Source of the DNA: an uncultured Alistipes sp.
Lineage (GTDB): Bacteria > Bacteroidota > Bacteroidia > Bacteroidales > Rikenellaceae
DNA length: 64,000 bases
Assembly (NCBI GenBank): GCA_944320985.1
Contig: CALUJN010000070.1
Coordinates: 62,001 to 126,000, forward strand
Reading direction: 5' to 3'
Positions within the stretch are counted from its first letter, which is position 1, and each line of letters starts with the position of its first letter. Below the pieces are notes generated by a model. The model worked only from the letters and a program-made list of their open reading frames with translations. It did no database searches and was not told the origin of the DNA. The translations under genes and the position numbers were made by a program. Shown in pieces: positions 8,821 through 17,971 of the stretch.

Positions 8821-11486
8821 TGTATATGAATAAATTGTTTTTATGGATTGCAGCGGCTTCGGCCATCGTGCTGCAGTCGTGTGAAAAAACCGACGGCATT
8901 CAGGACGAGATCGACTCGCTGCGCGACCGCGTGGCGGCGCTGGAGTCGAAAGTCGGCCAGGTGAACTCCGGAATCGAGGCGCTCCGTCTGTTGATGGACG
9001 AATCGACGGTTATTGTCGGCGTCACACCCGATGAAACGGGAAAAGGATATGTGATCGAGTTCAGCGACGGCAGCTCCTGTCCGGTGCTTTCGGCCGAGGA
9101 GATCGATGCCGTAGTCCCCATGTTGGGAATCGACAAGAAGACGGGTTGTTGGACGATCAGTCTTGACGGCGGTCAGACCTCCTCACCCTTGTTGGTGGAC
9201 GGGTCTGAGGTCTCGGCGTGGCCCGTAGCCGGCGGCGAGTCCCAGGAGAATGCTACGGGTGTCACGCCGCAGTTGCGTGTTACGAACGACGGCTACTGGG
9301 AGGTGAATCTCGGTGATGGCACCTGGACGAAGTTGCTGCAGGATGGCAAACCGGTGAATGCCGTGGGCAACAACGTAAGCTTCAGCACGAGTTTCGATTC
9401 GGTCGTTTATGACGAGGAGAACAAGGAGTTGGTTATCAAGTTGAAGAACTCGGAGGAGGAGTTGACGCTGCCGGTCTTCTCGCTCGATCTGGAGATCGTT
9501 ACCGATCAGAGCGACGGCCCTGTGGTGTTCTATCTGGAGCAGGTGCAGGAGTTCACGGTCATACAGACGAATGTTGCCGAGGCCAAGATCCAGGCTCCCA
9601 AGGGGTGGAGCGCCGAGCTCGAGGAGACGACTCTGAGGGTTACGGCACCCGCTCAGGCCCAGGCCGAGTCGGAGTTTACGCTCTCGATCGTCATCACCTC
9701 GAAGGAGGGCTATCTGAAGATCGTGCCGTTGAAGATGCAGCTTCTCAACACGATCTGGAATGCCAACGCCTGCAAGGCATGGGTAAATTTTGAGAACCGG
9801 AACGGCGAGAACATACTGCTTGATTTCTCGTACGCCGGTTACAAACACGGCGAGGTGGCCCCTCCGGATGTCTGGGGGCTGGGCTACAAGGTCTACGACG
9901 TGAGCAAACGTGAAGGCTTTGATCCCACGGGACAGACCTCGTCGCGTGCGGCCTTCATCGCTCTGCTCAAGGAGTTGCACCTTTACCGCGAAACCACGAG
10001 CGACCCGGCCAATCCGACGGCCAATGCGATCATCTACTTTCCCGCGGGGGATTACGTGCTGCACGATGAGTCGGATGACGTGAAACGCGACACGCTGCTC
10101 ACGGATGATACGGGCAAGGTGGTCGCCGAATACAAGAGTTCGGATATCATCATCCAGGGCGGCAATTTCGTCATCAAGGGGGCCGGACGCGACAAGACAC
10201 GGCTGATCATGAAGACGAAGAACTATCCTGCCAACGCTAACATGTGGTCTTCGCCGACGATGATCAACATCAAGAACAACAGTTCGAGGATCGGTGTCGA
10301 TAAGGATGGGAATGAGTATCCGGAATTGGCCACGGTGACGGCCGATGCCGCGAAGGGCACCTTCTCGGTGGAGGTCGGATCGGCGGCAAAGATCAAGGCT
10401 GGCGACTGGGTGATGCTCTACCTGCAAAGCAACAATCCGGATCTGGTGACGAAGGAGTTGGCACCCAAGAGTGTGGACCAGGCCGCAATGACCGACATCA
10501 AGACGATCTGTGTCTATGATTACCATCAGGTGAAGTCGGTCAGCGGGAATACCGTTACCTTCTGCGAACCGATCATGCACGAAGTGGAGGCTCAATACGA
10601 CTGGCAGATCCGGGAATTCCCGCACTACGAAAATGTGGGTGTCGAGGATCTGACCTTCGTGGGCAATGCCAAGGAGGATTTCGGCCATCACGCTTCGTGG
10701 GAGGACGACGGAGCCTTCAAGCCGATTCAGATGATGCGCTTGACGAATTCGTGGATGCGACGTGTCGATTTCGAGCATGTGAGCGAGGCGATGACCTTCG
10801 CGGAGGCGGCCAACTGCTCGGCCTACGATATCAACATCACGGGCAACCGGGGACACTCGGCGGTTCGTGCCCAGGCCTCGTCGCGGGTCTTCATCGGCAA
10901 GGTCCTCGACCAAACGAGCGGAAAGGAGTGCCTGAATTCGAGCGGAGACAATTTGGGCGGTCCTATGGATAATGCGGGCCAGTACCATGCTTCGGGCGTT
11001 TCGAACCAGTCGATGGGCACCGTGCTGTGGAACAATACGTGGGGTCTGGACGCGATGTTCGAGTCGCACTCCCGGCAGCCGCGGGCCACGCTGGTGGACC
11101 GTTGTACGGGTGGTTTCGTACAGTGGCGTTTCGGCGGTGACGAGAGCAATGTTCCGAATCACCTGCGGGATCTGACGATCTGGAATCTCAATGCCACGAA
11201 AGTCAAGCACGACTTCAAATCCGTCATCTTCAAGTGGTGGCTCTCGGAGGACAAATGGTGGAAGATCATGCCTCCGATCATCGTGGGCTTCCACGGAGTC
11301 GAACCGGTTGACTTCGGCTCCTATTCCGAGACGGCCGGAGGCTGGGTGGACGAGAACGGCGAGCTGCAGACGCTCTACCTGGAAAACAACGACAACAATA
11401 CGCCCGTTGAGCCGTTGTCGCTCTATGAAGCCCAGTTGTATCTGCGTCTGGGGTATGTGCCGGGCTGGTTGAACTCCTTGAAATAA
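8820..11486 (+). CDS. Beta-helix polysaccharide-lyase-like lipoprotein (PL29/DUF4955-like) with N-terminal DUF4988-like region
   Basis: An 888-residue lipoprotein (lipobox L-Q-S-C near residue 21). The start overlaps the sulfatase stop; an in-frame ATG at 8826 is an alternative. Residues about 25-60 form a heptad-like coiled coil (I-D-S-L-R-D-R-V-A-A-L), followed by repeated beta-rich modules of the DUF4988 kind. From about residue 325 a pectate-lyase-like right-handed beta-helix begins (F-S-Y-A-G-Y-K-H-G-E-V-A). I recall this architecture from DUF4955/PL29 chondroitin-sulfate lyases of Bacteroides, so lyase activity on GAGs is the best guess and is supported by the operon. Catalytic residues were not identified. 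It could instead be a non-catalytic surface glycan-binding protein. Confidence 0.72.
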   Translation: MYMNKLFLWIAAASAIVLQSCEKTDGIQDEIDSLRDRVAALESKVGQVNSGIEALRLLMDESTVIVGVTPDETGKGYVIEFSDGSSCPVLSAEEIDAVVPMLGIDKKTGCWTISLDGGQTSSPLLVDGSEVSAWPVAGGESQENATGVTPQLRVTNDGYWEVNLGDGTWTKLLQDGKPVNAVGNNVSFSTSFDSVVYDEENKELVIKLKNSEEELTLPVFSLDLEIVTDQSDGPVVFYLEQVQEFTVIQTNVAEAKIQAPKGWSAELEETTLRVTAPAQAQAESEFTLSIVITSKEGYLKIVPLKMQLLNTIWNANACKAWVNFENRNGENILLDFSYAGYKHGEVAPPDVWGLGYKVYDVSKREGFDPTGQTSSRAAFIALLKELHLYRETTSDPANPTANAIIYFPAGDYVLHDESDDVKRDTLLTDDTGKVVAEYKSSDIIIQGGNFVIKGAGRDKTRLIMKTKNYPANANMWSSPTMINIKNNSSRIGVDKDGNEYPELATVTADAAKGTFSVEVGSAAKIKAGDWVMLYLQSNNPDLVTKELAPKSVDQAAMTDIKTICVYDYHQVKSVSGNTVTFCEPIMHEVEAQYDWQIREFPHYENVGVEDLTFVGNAKEDFGHHASWEDDGAFKPIQMMRLTNSWMRRVDFEHVSEAMTFAEAANCSAYDINITGNRGHSAVRAQASSRVFIGKVLDQTSGKECLNSSGDNLGGPMDNAGQYHASGVSNQSMGTVLWNNTWGLDAMFESHSRQPRATLVDRCTGGFVQWRFGGDESNVPNHLRDLTIWNLNATKVKHDFKSVIFKWWLSEDKWWKIMPPIIVGFHGVEPVDFGSYSETAGGWVDENGELQTLYLENNDNNTPVEPLSLYEAQLYLRLGYVPGWLNSLK

Positions 11487-11506
11487 ATAACAATACACGA
11501 TAAATT

Positions 11507-13852
11507 ATGAAAAAGTATCTGATTATGTTCTTCGTTGCGGCGGCTGCGGTCTTTCAGTCGTGCAACAACAACAACGACGACCTGTGGGATGCGATCGATG
11601 ATCTGAAGAGCCGGGTTCAGGCTCTCGAGACGCAGGTCGATGCGCTGAACGGCAATATCGAGGCCATTCAGGCGCTTGCCAATAACGGCACGATCTCTTC
11701 GGTGAAGGAGGAGAATGGCAAGTGTATCATTACGATGACCAACGGCAAGGTGCTGACGCTTGTCAACGATATCAGTGCCCAGATGCCGATCGTCTCGATC
11801 GATGAAGAGGGTTATTGGCAGTATACGATCGGCGACAATACGTACCCGTTAGATGTGAAGGCCGTTGCCGAGGACGGTGTGACGCCGCAGTTCCGGGTCG
11901 ATGAAGCGACTGGCCACTGGCAGGTGAACACTACGGGTAAGACTGACGGAACCGGTTGGGTGGATGTTACCTATGAGGATGGCGTGACTCCGGTCAGCGC
12001 CATTGCGGACAATCCGCAGAGCGATACGTTCTTCGAGTCGGTGAAGGTCAATGGCGACAACCTTGAGATCGTGTTGAAAGGCAGCGACTCTACGCTGAGT
12101 ATTCCGATCGTGAAGGATTTCCTTTGCCAGATCGTGGATTCCGAAGGAGCTCCGATCGAGGGCGTTCAGACCTTCCCGGCGGGTGTGGAGAAGAGCTATC
12201 AGGTCAATATGCGGGGTGTGGTCAGCACGATCGTCTCGGCACCCGAGGGTTGGACGGCCGTTTTGTCGGATCCCACCGACGGGGAGAACGGTCTGCAAAC
12301 GGCTACGCTGACTGTCACCTCTCCGGAGGCTTCGGGCGCATCGGCTGCTACGCGGGCTACGGCCAGCACGGCGAAGGACGTCTCGATACTGGCCTCCTCG
12401 GGACAGTTCTCGTGCATTGCGAAGATCCAGGTCGAGAGCACGGGTCAGGCTCCTGTGCCTCCGACGGCCCAGGTTGCCTTCACGGAGGCAACTACCGAGT
12501 CCCTGACGTTTACGGTGACGCTTTCCGAGGATACCGAGAGCTGGAAATACATCTGCCGGGCATCGACCGAAGAAGCTCCGTCCGTGGAGGATTTCGAGAC
12601 TTTGGGAACGGTGGGTACGGATCTTATTGTTACGATTCCGGACCTGGCCGGCAAGACGGCTTATAAGCTCTATGTGGTGGCCTACGCGAATGGTTTGAAC
12701 AGCACGGTGGCCGAAGCCGAGGGCACGACGAAGGATCCGGATGCCGATCCGAACGACTACTGGACAAACGGCGGTGTTGAAATCGAAGGCATAACCTATG
12801 ATCAAAACAGCCCAGGAGCTGAGCGTGTGGAGATCTCAGCGGAGGCTACTGAAGACCGTACGATCCCGGCAAGAGAAGGTCAGAATGTTTTCTTCATCGG
12901 GCGCAATAACAGTGGAGGCTCTTATAATTATGTGATGGCTCCGAAAACGAGTATTGGAGTCCCTGGGGACAATATCTATATTGGACGTTATATCGGAGAG
13001 AAGCCTACGGTTAAGATTAATAATGTTCTTGCTATGCGCAATGCTGCCGGTATTGTTGCTTTCAAGAATCTGGTACTGGACTTTGAGGATACGGCTACTA
13101 CTGGAAATTACCTGATTAGTTTCAACGGTGGTACAGATCCTGGAGTCGGAACTTTGGTCTTCGAGGATTGCGAGATTATTTACAATAAAGAGAGCCTTAT
13201 GAGCGCATATAATGCAGCCGGCTCGATAGGGAATATCATTTTCCGAAACTGTAAGATCCGTTATACCGGTACGTCGGCTGGATTCATTTTCAATTTGAGT
13301 TCTCTGGGAAATAAATTTTCTCTGGATCTTACAAAATTGAAATCGATAGTTGTAGAGAACTGTATTGTTTATTCGACCAACTGCAGTAATATAAATTGTG
13401 CATTCTTGTCTGCTAATAGCCTTGATTTGAACAATTTGAAGTTGACTGTCGAGAATAATACGTTTGTTGATTTCCGCGGTTCTGGTACGACTTTGAAAAA
13501 CGCAGGAACTTTCGTCCTGTATAAGTTCGGCAGCATATTCTGCAAGAGCAATATTTTCTACTCGACGATCGCAACTGGCTATCCCGCCGTCTTTGCTTTG
13601 ACAAACGATTACGCCGATGCTTGGCCGACGATTGATATGATGAGCACGGACAATATTGCTTATGGAGCTGTGTCTTGGAAGATGTTTTCTCAGGCCCAGG
13701 ATAAAGAAAAAAATCCTATAGCTTTCAATCCGAGTTCTTATACGAGCGTTGTCATTCCTAAAGCAAATAGTCCTTTCACTACATGTGAACCTGAAACTGG
13801 TACGTTTGTCGTAAGCAGTGATTTTACCGGTTACGGCTCTTCGCTTGAATAA
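11507..13852 (+). CDS. DUF4988-like lipoprotein with Fn3-like and beta-helix C-terminal regions, function unknown
   Basis: A 781-residue lipoprotein (lipobox F-Q-S-C near residue 19; N-rich linker follows). Residues about 25-55 are a coiled coil like that of the upstream protein, and three DUF4988-style beta modules follow to about residue 280. Residues about 315-415 look like a fibronectin-III-type domain. From about residue 425 a repetitive Asn/Ile-rich beta-solenoid resembles the DUF4957/DUF5123 type. Bases from about 12,780 to 13,850 are visibly AT-richer, with different codon use from the rest of the operon, suggesting that the C-terminal domain was swapped in. Last gene of the GAG operon, 20 nt after its neighbour and followed by a strong terminator. 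Probably surface-exposed glycan binding or processing; not proven. Confidence 0.7.
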   Translation: MKKYLIMFFVAAAAVFQSCNNNNDDLWDAIDDLKSRVQALETQVDALNGNIEAIQALANNGTISSVKEENGKCIITMTNGKVLTLVNDISAQMPIVSIDEEGYWQYTIGDNTYPLDVKAVAEDGVTPQFRVDEATGHWQVNTTGKTDGTGWVDVTYEDGVTPVSAIADNPQSDTFFESVKVNGDNLEIVLKGSDSTLSIPIVKDFLCQIVDSEGAPIEGVQTFPAGVEKSYQVNMRGVVSTIVSAPEGWTAVLSDPTDGENGLQTATLTVTSPEASGASAATRATASTAKDVSILASSGQFSCIAKIQVESTGQAPVPPTAQVAFTEATTESLTFTVTLSEDTESWKYICRASTEEAPSVEDFETLGTVGTDLIVTIPDLAGKTAYKLYVVAYANGLNSTVAEAEGTTKDPDADPNDYWTNGGVEIEGITYDQNSPGAERVEISAEATEDRTIPAREGQNVFFIGRNNSGGSYNYVMAPKTSIGVPGDNIYIGRYIGEKPTVKINNVLAMRNAAGIVAFKNLVLDFEDTATTGNYLISFNGGTDPGVGTLVFEDCEIIYNKESLMSAYNAAGSIGNIIFRNCKIRYTGTSAGFIFNLSSLGNKFSLDLTKLKSIVVENCIVYSTNCSNINCAFLSANSLDLNNLKLTVENNTFVDFRGSGTTLKNAGTFVLYKFGSIFCKSNIFYSTIATGYPAVFALTNDYADAWPTIDMMSTDNIAYGAVSWKMFSQAQDKEKNPIAFNPSSYTSVVIPKANSPFTTCEPETGTFVVSSDFTGYGSSLE

Positions 13853-13868
13853 ACAAGATTTATTGATA

Positions 13869-13910
13869 CGAAGGAAGGCTGCCCATACGGGCAGCCTTCC
13901 TTCGTTTATT
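13869..13910 (+). terminator. Rho-independent terminator of the GAG operon
   Basis: A perfect 16-bp stem (13869-13884 with 13889-13904, loop ATAC) is followed by TTTATT, 16 nt after the last GAG-operon stop codon. Confidence 0.88.
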
Positions 13911-13975
13911 CCGAGGGTGTAGTCGGATGCGGGGAGAACGCCCCTCGAAGGTCTCTTCCATCCCGGCAAAAGAAG

Positions 13976-14000
13976 AGGGGCGAATTCTCGCCCCTTTTTC
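13976..14000. terminator. Hairpin between convergent operons
   Basis: Stem AGGGGCGA (13976-13983) pairs with TCGCCCCT (13988-13995), followed by TTTTT on the plus strand. On the minus strand it is followed by a T-rich tract, so it may also end the ROK-manA transcript. Confidence 0.6.
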
Positions 14001-14033
14001 ATTTATGCGGTTCTTACTGCCCCTCCCTCCGGA

Positions 14034-14999
14034 TCAGTCGATCCAGCTGGTGAGCAGCTTCATCGTGCCCGCAGGCGTCATGCGCAGCCCTTGCGCCGTG
14101 GCCGGAACGAGCACCGTCTCTCCCTGATGAACGTCGATCGTCTCACCGCGGTCATCGGTCAGCGTGCCGCGCCCTTCGAGGCACATCACCACCACGAACG
14201 AATCCCGTGTCGCGAGATCGAGCGTCTGCTCGCACGTCAGATCATAGAGCGATGTGGTGAAATAGGGACACGAAACCAACTCGACGCGCGTATCGCGTTC
14301 CGGCGTATAGTGCGTCCGGTAGTCGGGCAGTACGGTGTAGTCGATGGCGCCTTTTGCCTGCTCGGTGTGGAGCTCGCGGGGCTTGCCGTCGGCTCCTACA
14401 CGGCCGTAGTCGTAGATGCGGTAGGTGATGTTCGAGGTCTGCTGGATCTCGGCGATGAACGACCCCGCTCCGATGGCGTGCACGCGGCCCGCCGGCAGGA
14501 AGAAGACGTCGCCCGGACGGATCGCATAGTCGGCCAAAATATCCGTGATGGTGTTGTCGGCAACGCTCGCCTCGTACTCTTCGGGCGTTACCTGCTTCGA
14601 GAAGCCCGAACGCAGATGGGCCCCCTCGTCCGTGGCCACGACGTACCACATTTCGGTCTTGCCCTTAGAGTGGTGACGCTCCCAGGCCAGCGCATCGTTC
14701 GGGTGTACCTGGATCGAGAGGTCCTGACGCGCGTCGATGAACTTGATCAGCAGCGGAAACTCATTGCCGAAGCGCTCGTAGTTGGCTTTGCCCAGCAGCG
14801 AGGCACCGTGACGGGCCAACAGATCCGGCAGCTTGGTTCCGGCCTCGGGTCCGTTTGCCACGACGGACTCGTTGCCCTCGACACCCGAAAGTTCCCAGCT
14901 TTCGCCGATGTTGTGCTGTTCGGTAGCGATCTCTTTGTAGGGGGCGATCTTCTCGCCGCCCCAGATCAGGGATTTCAGAATCGGTTGAAACTTATACAT
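14034..14999 (-). CDS. manA: Mannose-6-phosphate isomerase, class I
   Basis: A 321-residue cupin-fold metalloenzyme interconverting mannose-6-phosphate and fructose-6-phosphate in the cytoplasm. The zinc-ligand signature is present: Q97-V-H99-P-N-D, E116 in K-T-E-M-W-Y, and H174 in P-A-G-R-V-H-A-I-G. The length suits the short bacterial class-I type. Start 14999 (M-Y-K-F-Q-P-I-L) is preferred over the ATG at 15020 because it gives the family's usual N-terminus and begins 4 nt after the ROK kinase stop (15004). Pairing with a sugar kinase suggests a hexose phosphorylation-isomerisation unit. Confidence 0.93.
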   Translation of the reverse strand: MYKFQPILKSLIWGGEKIAPYKEIATEQHNIGESWELSGVEGNESVVANGPEAGTKLPDLLARHGASLLGKANYERFGNEFPLLIKFIDARQDLSIQVHPNDALAWERHHSKGKTEMWYVVATDEGAHLRSGFSKQVTPEEYEASVADNTITDILADYAIRPGDVFFLPAGRVHAIGAGSFIAEIQQTSNITYRIYDYGRVGADGKPRELHTEQAKGAIDYTVLPDYRTHYTPERDTRVELVSCPYFTTSLYDLTCEQTLDLATRDSFVVVMCLEGRGTLTDDRGETIDVHQGETVLVPATAQGLRMTPAGTMKLLTSWID

Positions 15000-15003
15000 G
15001 TCG

Positions 15004-16110
15004 TTATGCGTTTTTTGCATCGAGTTGACTTAGGGCAAAGGCGTATGCTCCGACCGAAATGGCCTGGCTGGCACCGAGTTTGGAGATCATCACGCCGATT
15101 CGCTTCTGCGGATCGTAGACCACCGTGCGGTCCGAGCCGTAGACCTTGAGCGTGCGCTGGTCGCCGCGTGCGAAATCGCGGAATTCGGCCTCGTCGTCCA
15201 GATCGTAGACCTTCATCTGTACGCGGTTGAGCTCGTTGCCGTTCAGCTGGTGGATCTTTGCGCGCAATTCGCGCAGCAGGCTCGGCATGATCCATTTGCG
15301 GGCTGCGGTGATGCCGCCTCCGATGACGATCAGACCGTCGATGAGCGTGACGGCCGTGGCCATGGCGTCACCGGCCACCTCACCGAACTCCGCGAAGGTC
15401 TTTTGTGCGGCTTCGGCATTGCCGGGCCGTTTGCCGTCGGCGATTTCGCAGATATCCTTGGGCTCGAGTCCGTGATCGGGGTTGCCGCTCAGTTCGCCGT
15501 AGACGCGCTTGATGGCCCGTACGGCCACGCCGTCCTCGACGATGATGTCGGGGAATTTCTTGTGTCGCAGGCAGAAAGTCTCGACGCAGGAGTTGTCGCC
15601 GCGGTTGAGCCGGTTGTCGACCACGATGCCGATTCCGAATCCCGTGCCGAAGGTATATCCCAGGAGGTTTTTGTAACGTTTCGGGCTGCCGAGGGCCTCG
15701 AGCCGTGCGTTGACCTCGGGCAGGGCGCCGCCCAGGGCTTCGCCGTAGGCGAACAGGTCGCCGTCATTGTTGATGAAGACCGGGATGCCGAACGTCTCTT
15801 CGAGGAACGGCCCCAGGGCCACGCCGTCGCGGAACGACGGGAAGTTGGGCAGGAATCCTCCGATGATGCCGTTCGGATAGTCGGCCGGACCGGGAAATGC
15901 GAAACTGATGGCGACAGGCTTTTCCGGAAGCCGGGCGATGACCTGGCGGAATCCGTCGACCATCGTGGCCAGGCACTGGTCCAGATTGTCGGCATGCGAG
16001 GGCATGGTGATGGGTTCGACGATGAAGCGGTTGGCCTGCATGGCTCCGAAGACGAAGTTCGTGCCGCCGGCGTCGAGGGTGATGACCACCCGTTTGTCGT
16101 GACTGTACAT
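15004..16110 (-). CDS. ROK-family sugar kinase
   Basis: A 368-residue ROK kinase. The phosphate-binding motif D13-A-G-G-T-N is near the N-terminus, F-I-N-N-D-G-D (about 120) carries the catalytic Asp region, and L-I-V-I-G-G-G-I (about 265) matches the second nucleotide-binding segment. I do not see the usual ROK zinc motif CxCGxxGCxE; the corresponding stretch instead has S-C-V-E-T-F-C-L, so this is an atypical branch. It phosphorylates a hexose or acyl-hexosamine; mannose or fructose is suggested by the downstream manA but cannot be decided. A good promoter lies 39-70 nt upstream. Confidence 0.85.
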   Translation of the reverse strand: MYSHDKRVVITLDAGGTNFVFGAMQANRFIVEPITMPSHADNLDQCLATMVDGFRQVIARLPEKPVAISFAFPGPADYPNGIIGGFLPNFPSFRDGVALGPFLEETFGIPVFINNDGDLFAYGEALGGALPEVNARLEALGSPKRYKNLLGYTFGTGFGIGIVVDNRLNRGDNSCVETFCLRHKKFPDIIVEDGVAVRAIKRVYGELSGNPDHGLEPKDICEIADGKRPGNAEAAQKTFAEFGEVAGDAMATAVTLIDGLIVIGGGITAARKWIMPSLLRELRAKIHQLNGNELNRVQMKVYDLDDEAEFRDFARGDQRTLKVYGSDRTVVYDPQKRIGVMISKLGASQAISVGAYAFALSQLDAKNA

Positions 16111-16148
16111 GGTTTGGTTATGGTTGGATCAATTGTTTTTCTATCTGG

Positions 16149-16180
16149 CAAAGGTAGCAAAAAATGGCCGCAACATCAAG
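16149..16180 (-). promoter_or_regulatory. Bacteroidetes promoter for ROK kinase-manA
   Basis: Minus strand CTTG (16177-16180), 20-nt spacer, TACCTTTG (16149-16156). The start codon is at 16110, leaving a leader of about 30 nt. Confidence 0.65.
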
Positions 16181-16211
16181 CGGCAACAGACGGAAACGCG
16201 CTCCGGACACT

Positions 16212-16250
16212 GAAAAAAGAGGACCTCCGGCTCTTGAACCGGGGTCCTCT
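16212..16250 (-). terminator. Terminator of the ilv-asnB operon
   Basis: On the minus strand AGAGGACC (16243-16250) pairs with GGTCCTCT (16218-16225), with an inner CCGG/CCGG stem, and is followed by TTTTTT. It lies 24 nt after the asnB stop. The remaining spacer (16111-16211) holds the ROK promoter. Confidence 0.85.
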
Positions 16251-16273
16251 CTTTCCGAACGGATTGGCGGGGG

Positions 16274-17950
16274 TCATGCCTTGTGCGTGAGGTCTGTGTT
16301 GTGAACTCCGAGCACGGCGCGTCCCGAGGGGTCGTTGCAGTTGGCGAACGACTGGTCCCAGGCCAGCGCTTCGGCCGTGCTGCAGGCCACCGACGGTACC
16401 GAGGGCACGCAGGCTGCCGCCGTCTGCGAGGGGAAGTGCTCCTCGAAAATCGAGCGGTAGTAGTACTCCTCCTTGTTTTGCGGCGGGTTGATCGGGAAGC
16501 GCTCGGCGGCATGCTCCATCTCGCGGTCCGAGACGGCTTCGGCGGTGATCCGCTTGAGCGTATCGATCCATCCGTATCCCACGCCGTCGGAGAACTGCTC
16601 CTTCTGCCTCCAGACGATCTCCGCAGGCAACAGGTCCTCGAAGGCCTTGCGCAGGATCCACTTCTCGATGCGGCCCTTCCCGGCCATCTTGGCCTCGGGG
16701 TTCAGCCGCATGGCCACGTCGAGGAACTCCTTGTCGAGGAACGGGACGCGCCCCTCGACACCCCATGCCGAGAGCGACTTGTTGGCTCTGAGGCAGTCGT
16801 AGAGGTGCAGACGTCCGATTTTGCGCACGGTCTCCTCGTGGAAGGCCCGGGCATCGGGCGCCTTGTGGAAGTAGAGGTATCCTCCGAAGATCTCGTCGGC
16901 CCCTTCGCCCGAGAGGACCATCTTGATCCCCATCGACTTGATGACCCGCGCCAGCAGATACATCGGCGTCGAGGCGCGCACGGTGGTCACATCGTAGGTC
17001 TCGATGTAGTAGATCACGTCGCGGATAGCGTCCAGACCCTCCTGGATCGTGTAGTGGATCTCGTGGTGCACCGTTCCGATGTGTTCGGCGACCTTGCGGG
17101 CCGCGGCCAGGTCGGGTGAACCTTCGAGTCCCACGGCAAAGGAGTGCAGCTGCGGCCACCAGGCCTCTTCACGCCCGCCGCTTTCGATGCGACGGTCGGC
17201 GAACTTCTTGGCCACGGCCGAGATGATCGACGAGTCGAGACCTCCCGACAACAGCACGCCATAAGGCACGTCGGACATCAGCTGCCGTTTGACGGCGGCT
17301 TCGAGCGCGTTGCGGAGTTCGGCGATGTCGGCCGTATTCTCCTTCACGGCGTCGTAGTCGAACCAGTCTCGTTTGTACCAGCGGACCATCTTACCCTCCT
17401 TCGACGACCAGTAGTGTCCCGGCAGGAAGGGTTGGATCGTGGTGCAGACCCCCTCAAGGGCCTTGAGCTCCGAGGCGACGTAGAACTGCTCGTCACGATC
17501 CCAGCCGATGTAGAGCGGGATGACGCCGATCGGGTCGCGGGCGATGAGGTATTCGTCCTTCTCGATGTCGTAGAGCGCGAAGGCGAAGATGCCGCTGATC
17601 TTCTCCAGCAGTCCGAGACCCATCTTGCGATAGAGCGGCAGAATCACCTCGCAGTCGGATCCGGTCATGAATTCGTATTCATGGGCCAGTTCGGCACGGA
17701 TCTCCTGATGGTTGTAAATCTCGCCGTTGACGGCCAGGACGAGCTTTCCGTCGCGGCTGTAGAGGGGTTGACGACCCGACTGTGGGTCGACGATCGAGAG
17801 CCGTTCGTGCGAAAGAATCGCTTTGGGGCCGCAGTAGATTCCCGACCAGTCGGGACCGCGGTGTCGAATCTGTTTTGACATTTTCAGCACCTGGGTGCGC
17901 AGCGCATCCGACGGTTGACGGATGTCGAACAATCCTACGAATCCACACAT
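16274..17950 (-). CDS. asnB: Asparagine synthetase, glutamine-hydrolysing
   Basis: A 558-residue AsnB that makes asparagine from aspartate, glutamine and ATP. Cys2 immediately after the initiator Met is the class-II glutaminase nucleophile (M-C-G-F-V-G). The Ntn amidotransferase domain spans about residues 2-200 with N-G-E-I-Y-N at 75-80. The synthetase domain carries the pyrophosphate loop S-G-G-L-D-S-S at 235-241. It begins only 21 nt after the ilvC stop with no terminator between, so it looks like the last gene of the ilv operon and would share its attenuation control, an unusual regulatory partner. Confidence 0.95.
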   Translation of the reverse strand: MCGFVGLFDIRQPSDALRTQVLKMSKQIRHRGPDWSGIYCGPKAILSHERLSIVDPQSGRQPLYSRDGKLVLAVNGEIYNHQEIRAELAHEYEFMTGSDCEVILPLYRKMGLGLLEKISGIFAFALYDIEKDEYLIARDPIGVIPLYIGWDRDEQFYVASELKALEGVCTTIQPFLPGHYWSSKEGKMVRWYKRDWFDYDAVKENTADIAELRNALEAAVKRQLMSDVPYGVLLSGGLDSSIISAVAKKFADRRIESGGREEAWWPQLHSFAVGLEGSPDLAAARKVAEHIGTVHHEIHYTIQEGLDAIRDVIYYIETYDVTTVRASTPMYLLARVIKSMGIKMVLSGEGADEIFGGYLYFHKAPDARAFHEETVRKIGRLHLYDCLRANKSLSAWGVEGRVPFLDKEFLDVAMRLNPEAKMAGKGRIEKWILRKAFEDLLPAEIVWRQKEQFSDGVGYGWIDTLKRITAEAVSDREMEHAAERFPINPPQNKEEYYYRSIFEEHFPSQTAAACVPSVPSVACSTAEALAWDQSFANCNDPSGRAVLGVHNTDLTHKA

Positions 17951-17971
17951 GTTGTTCCGGTATTAAGATTT

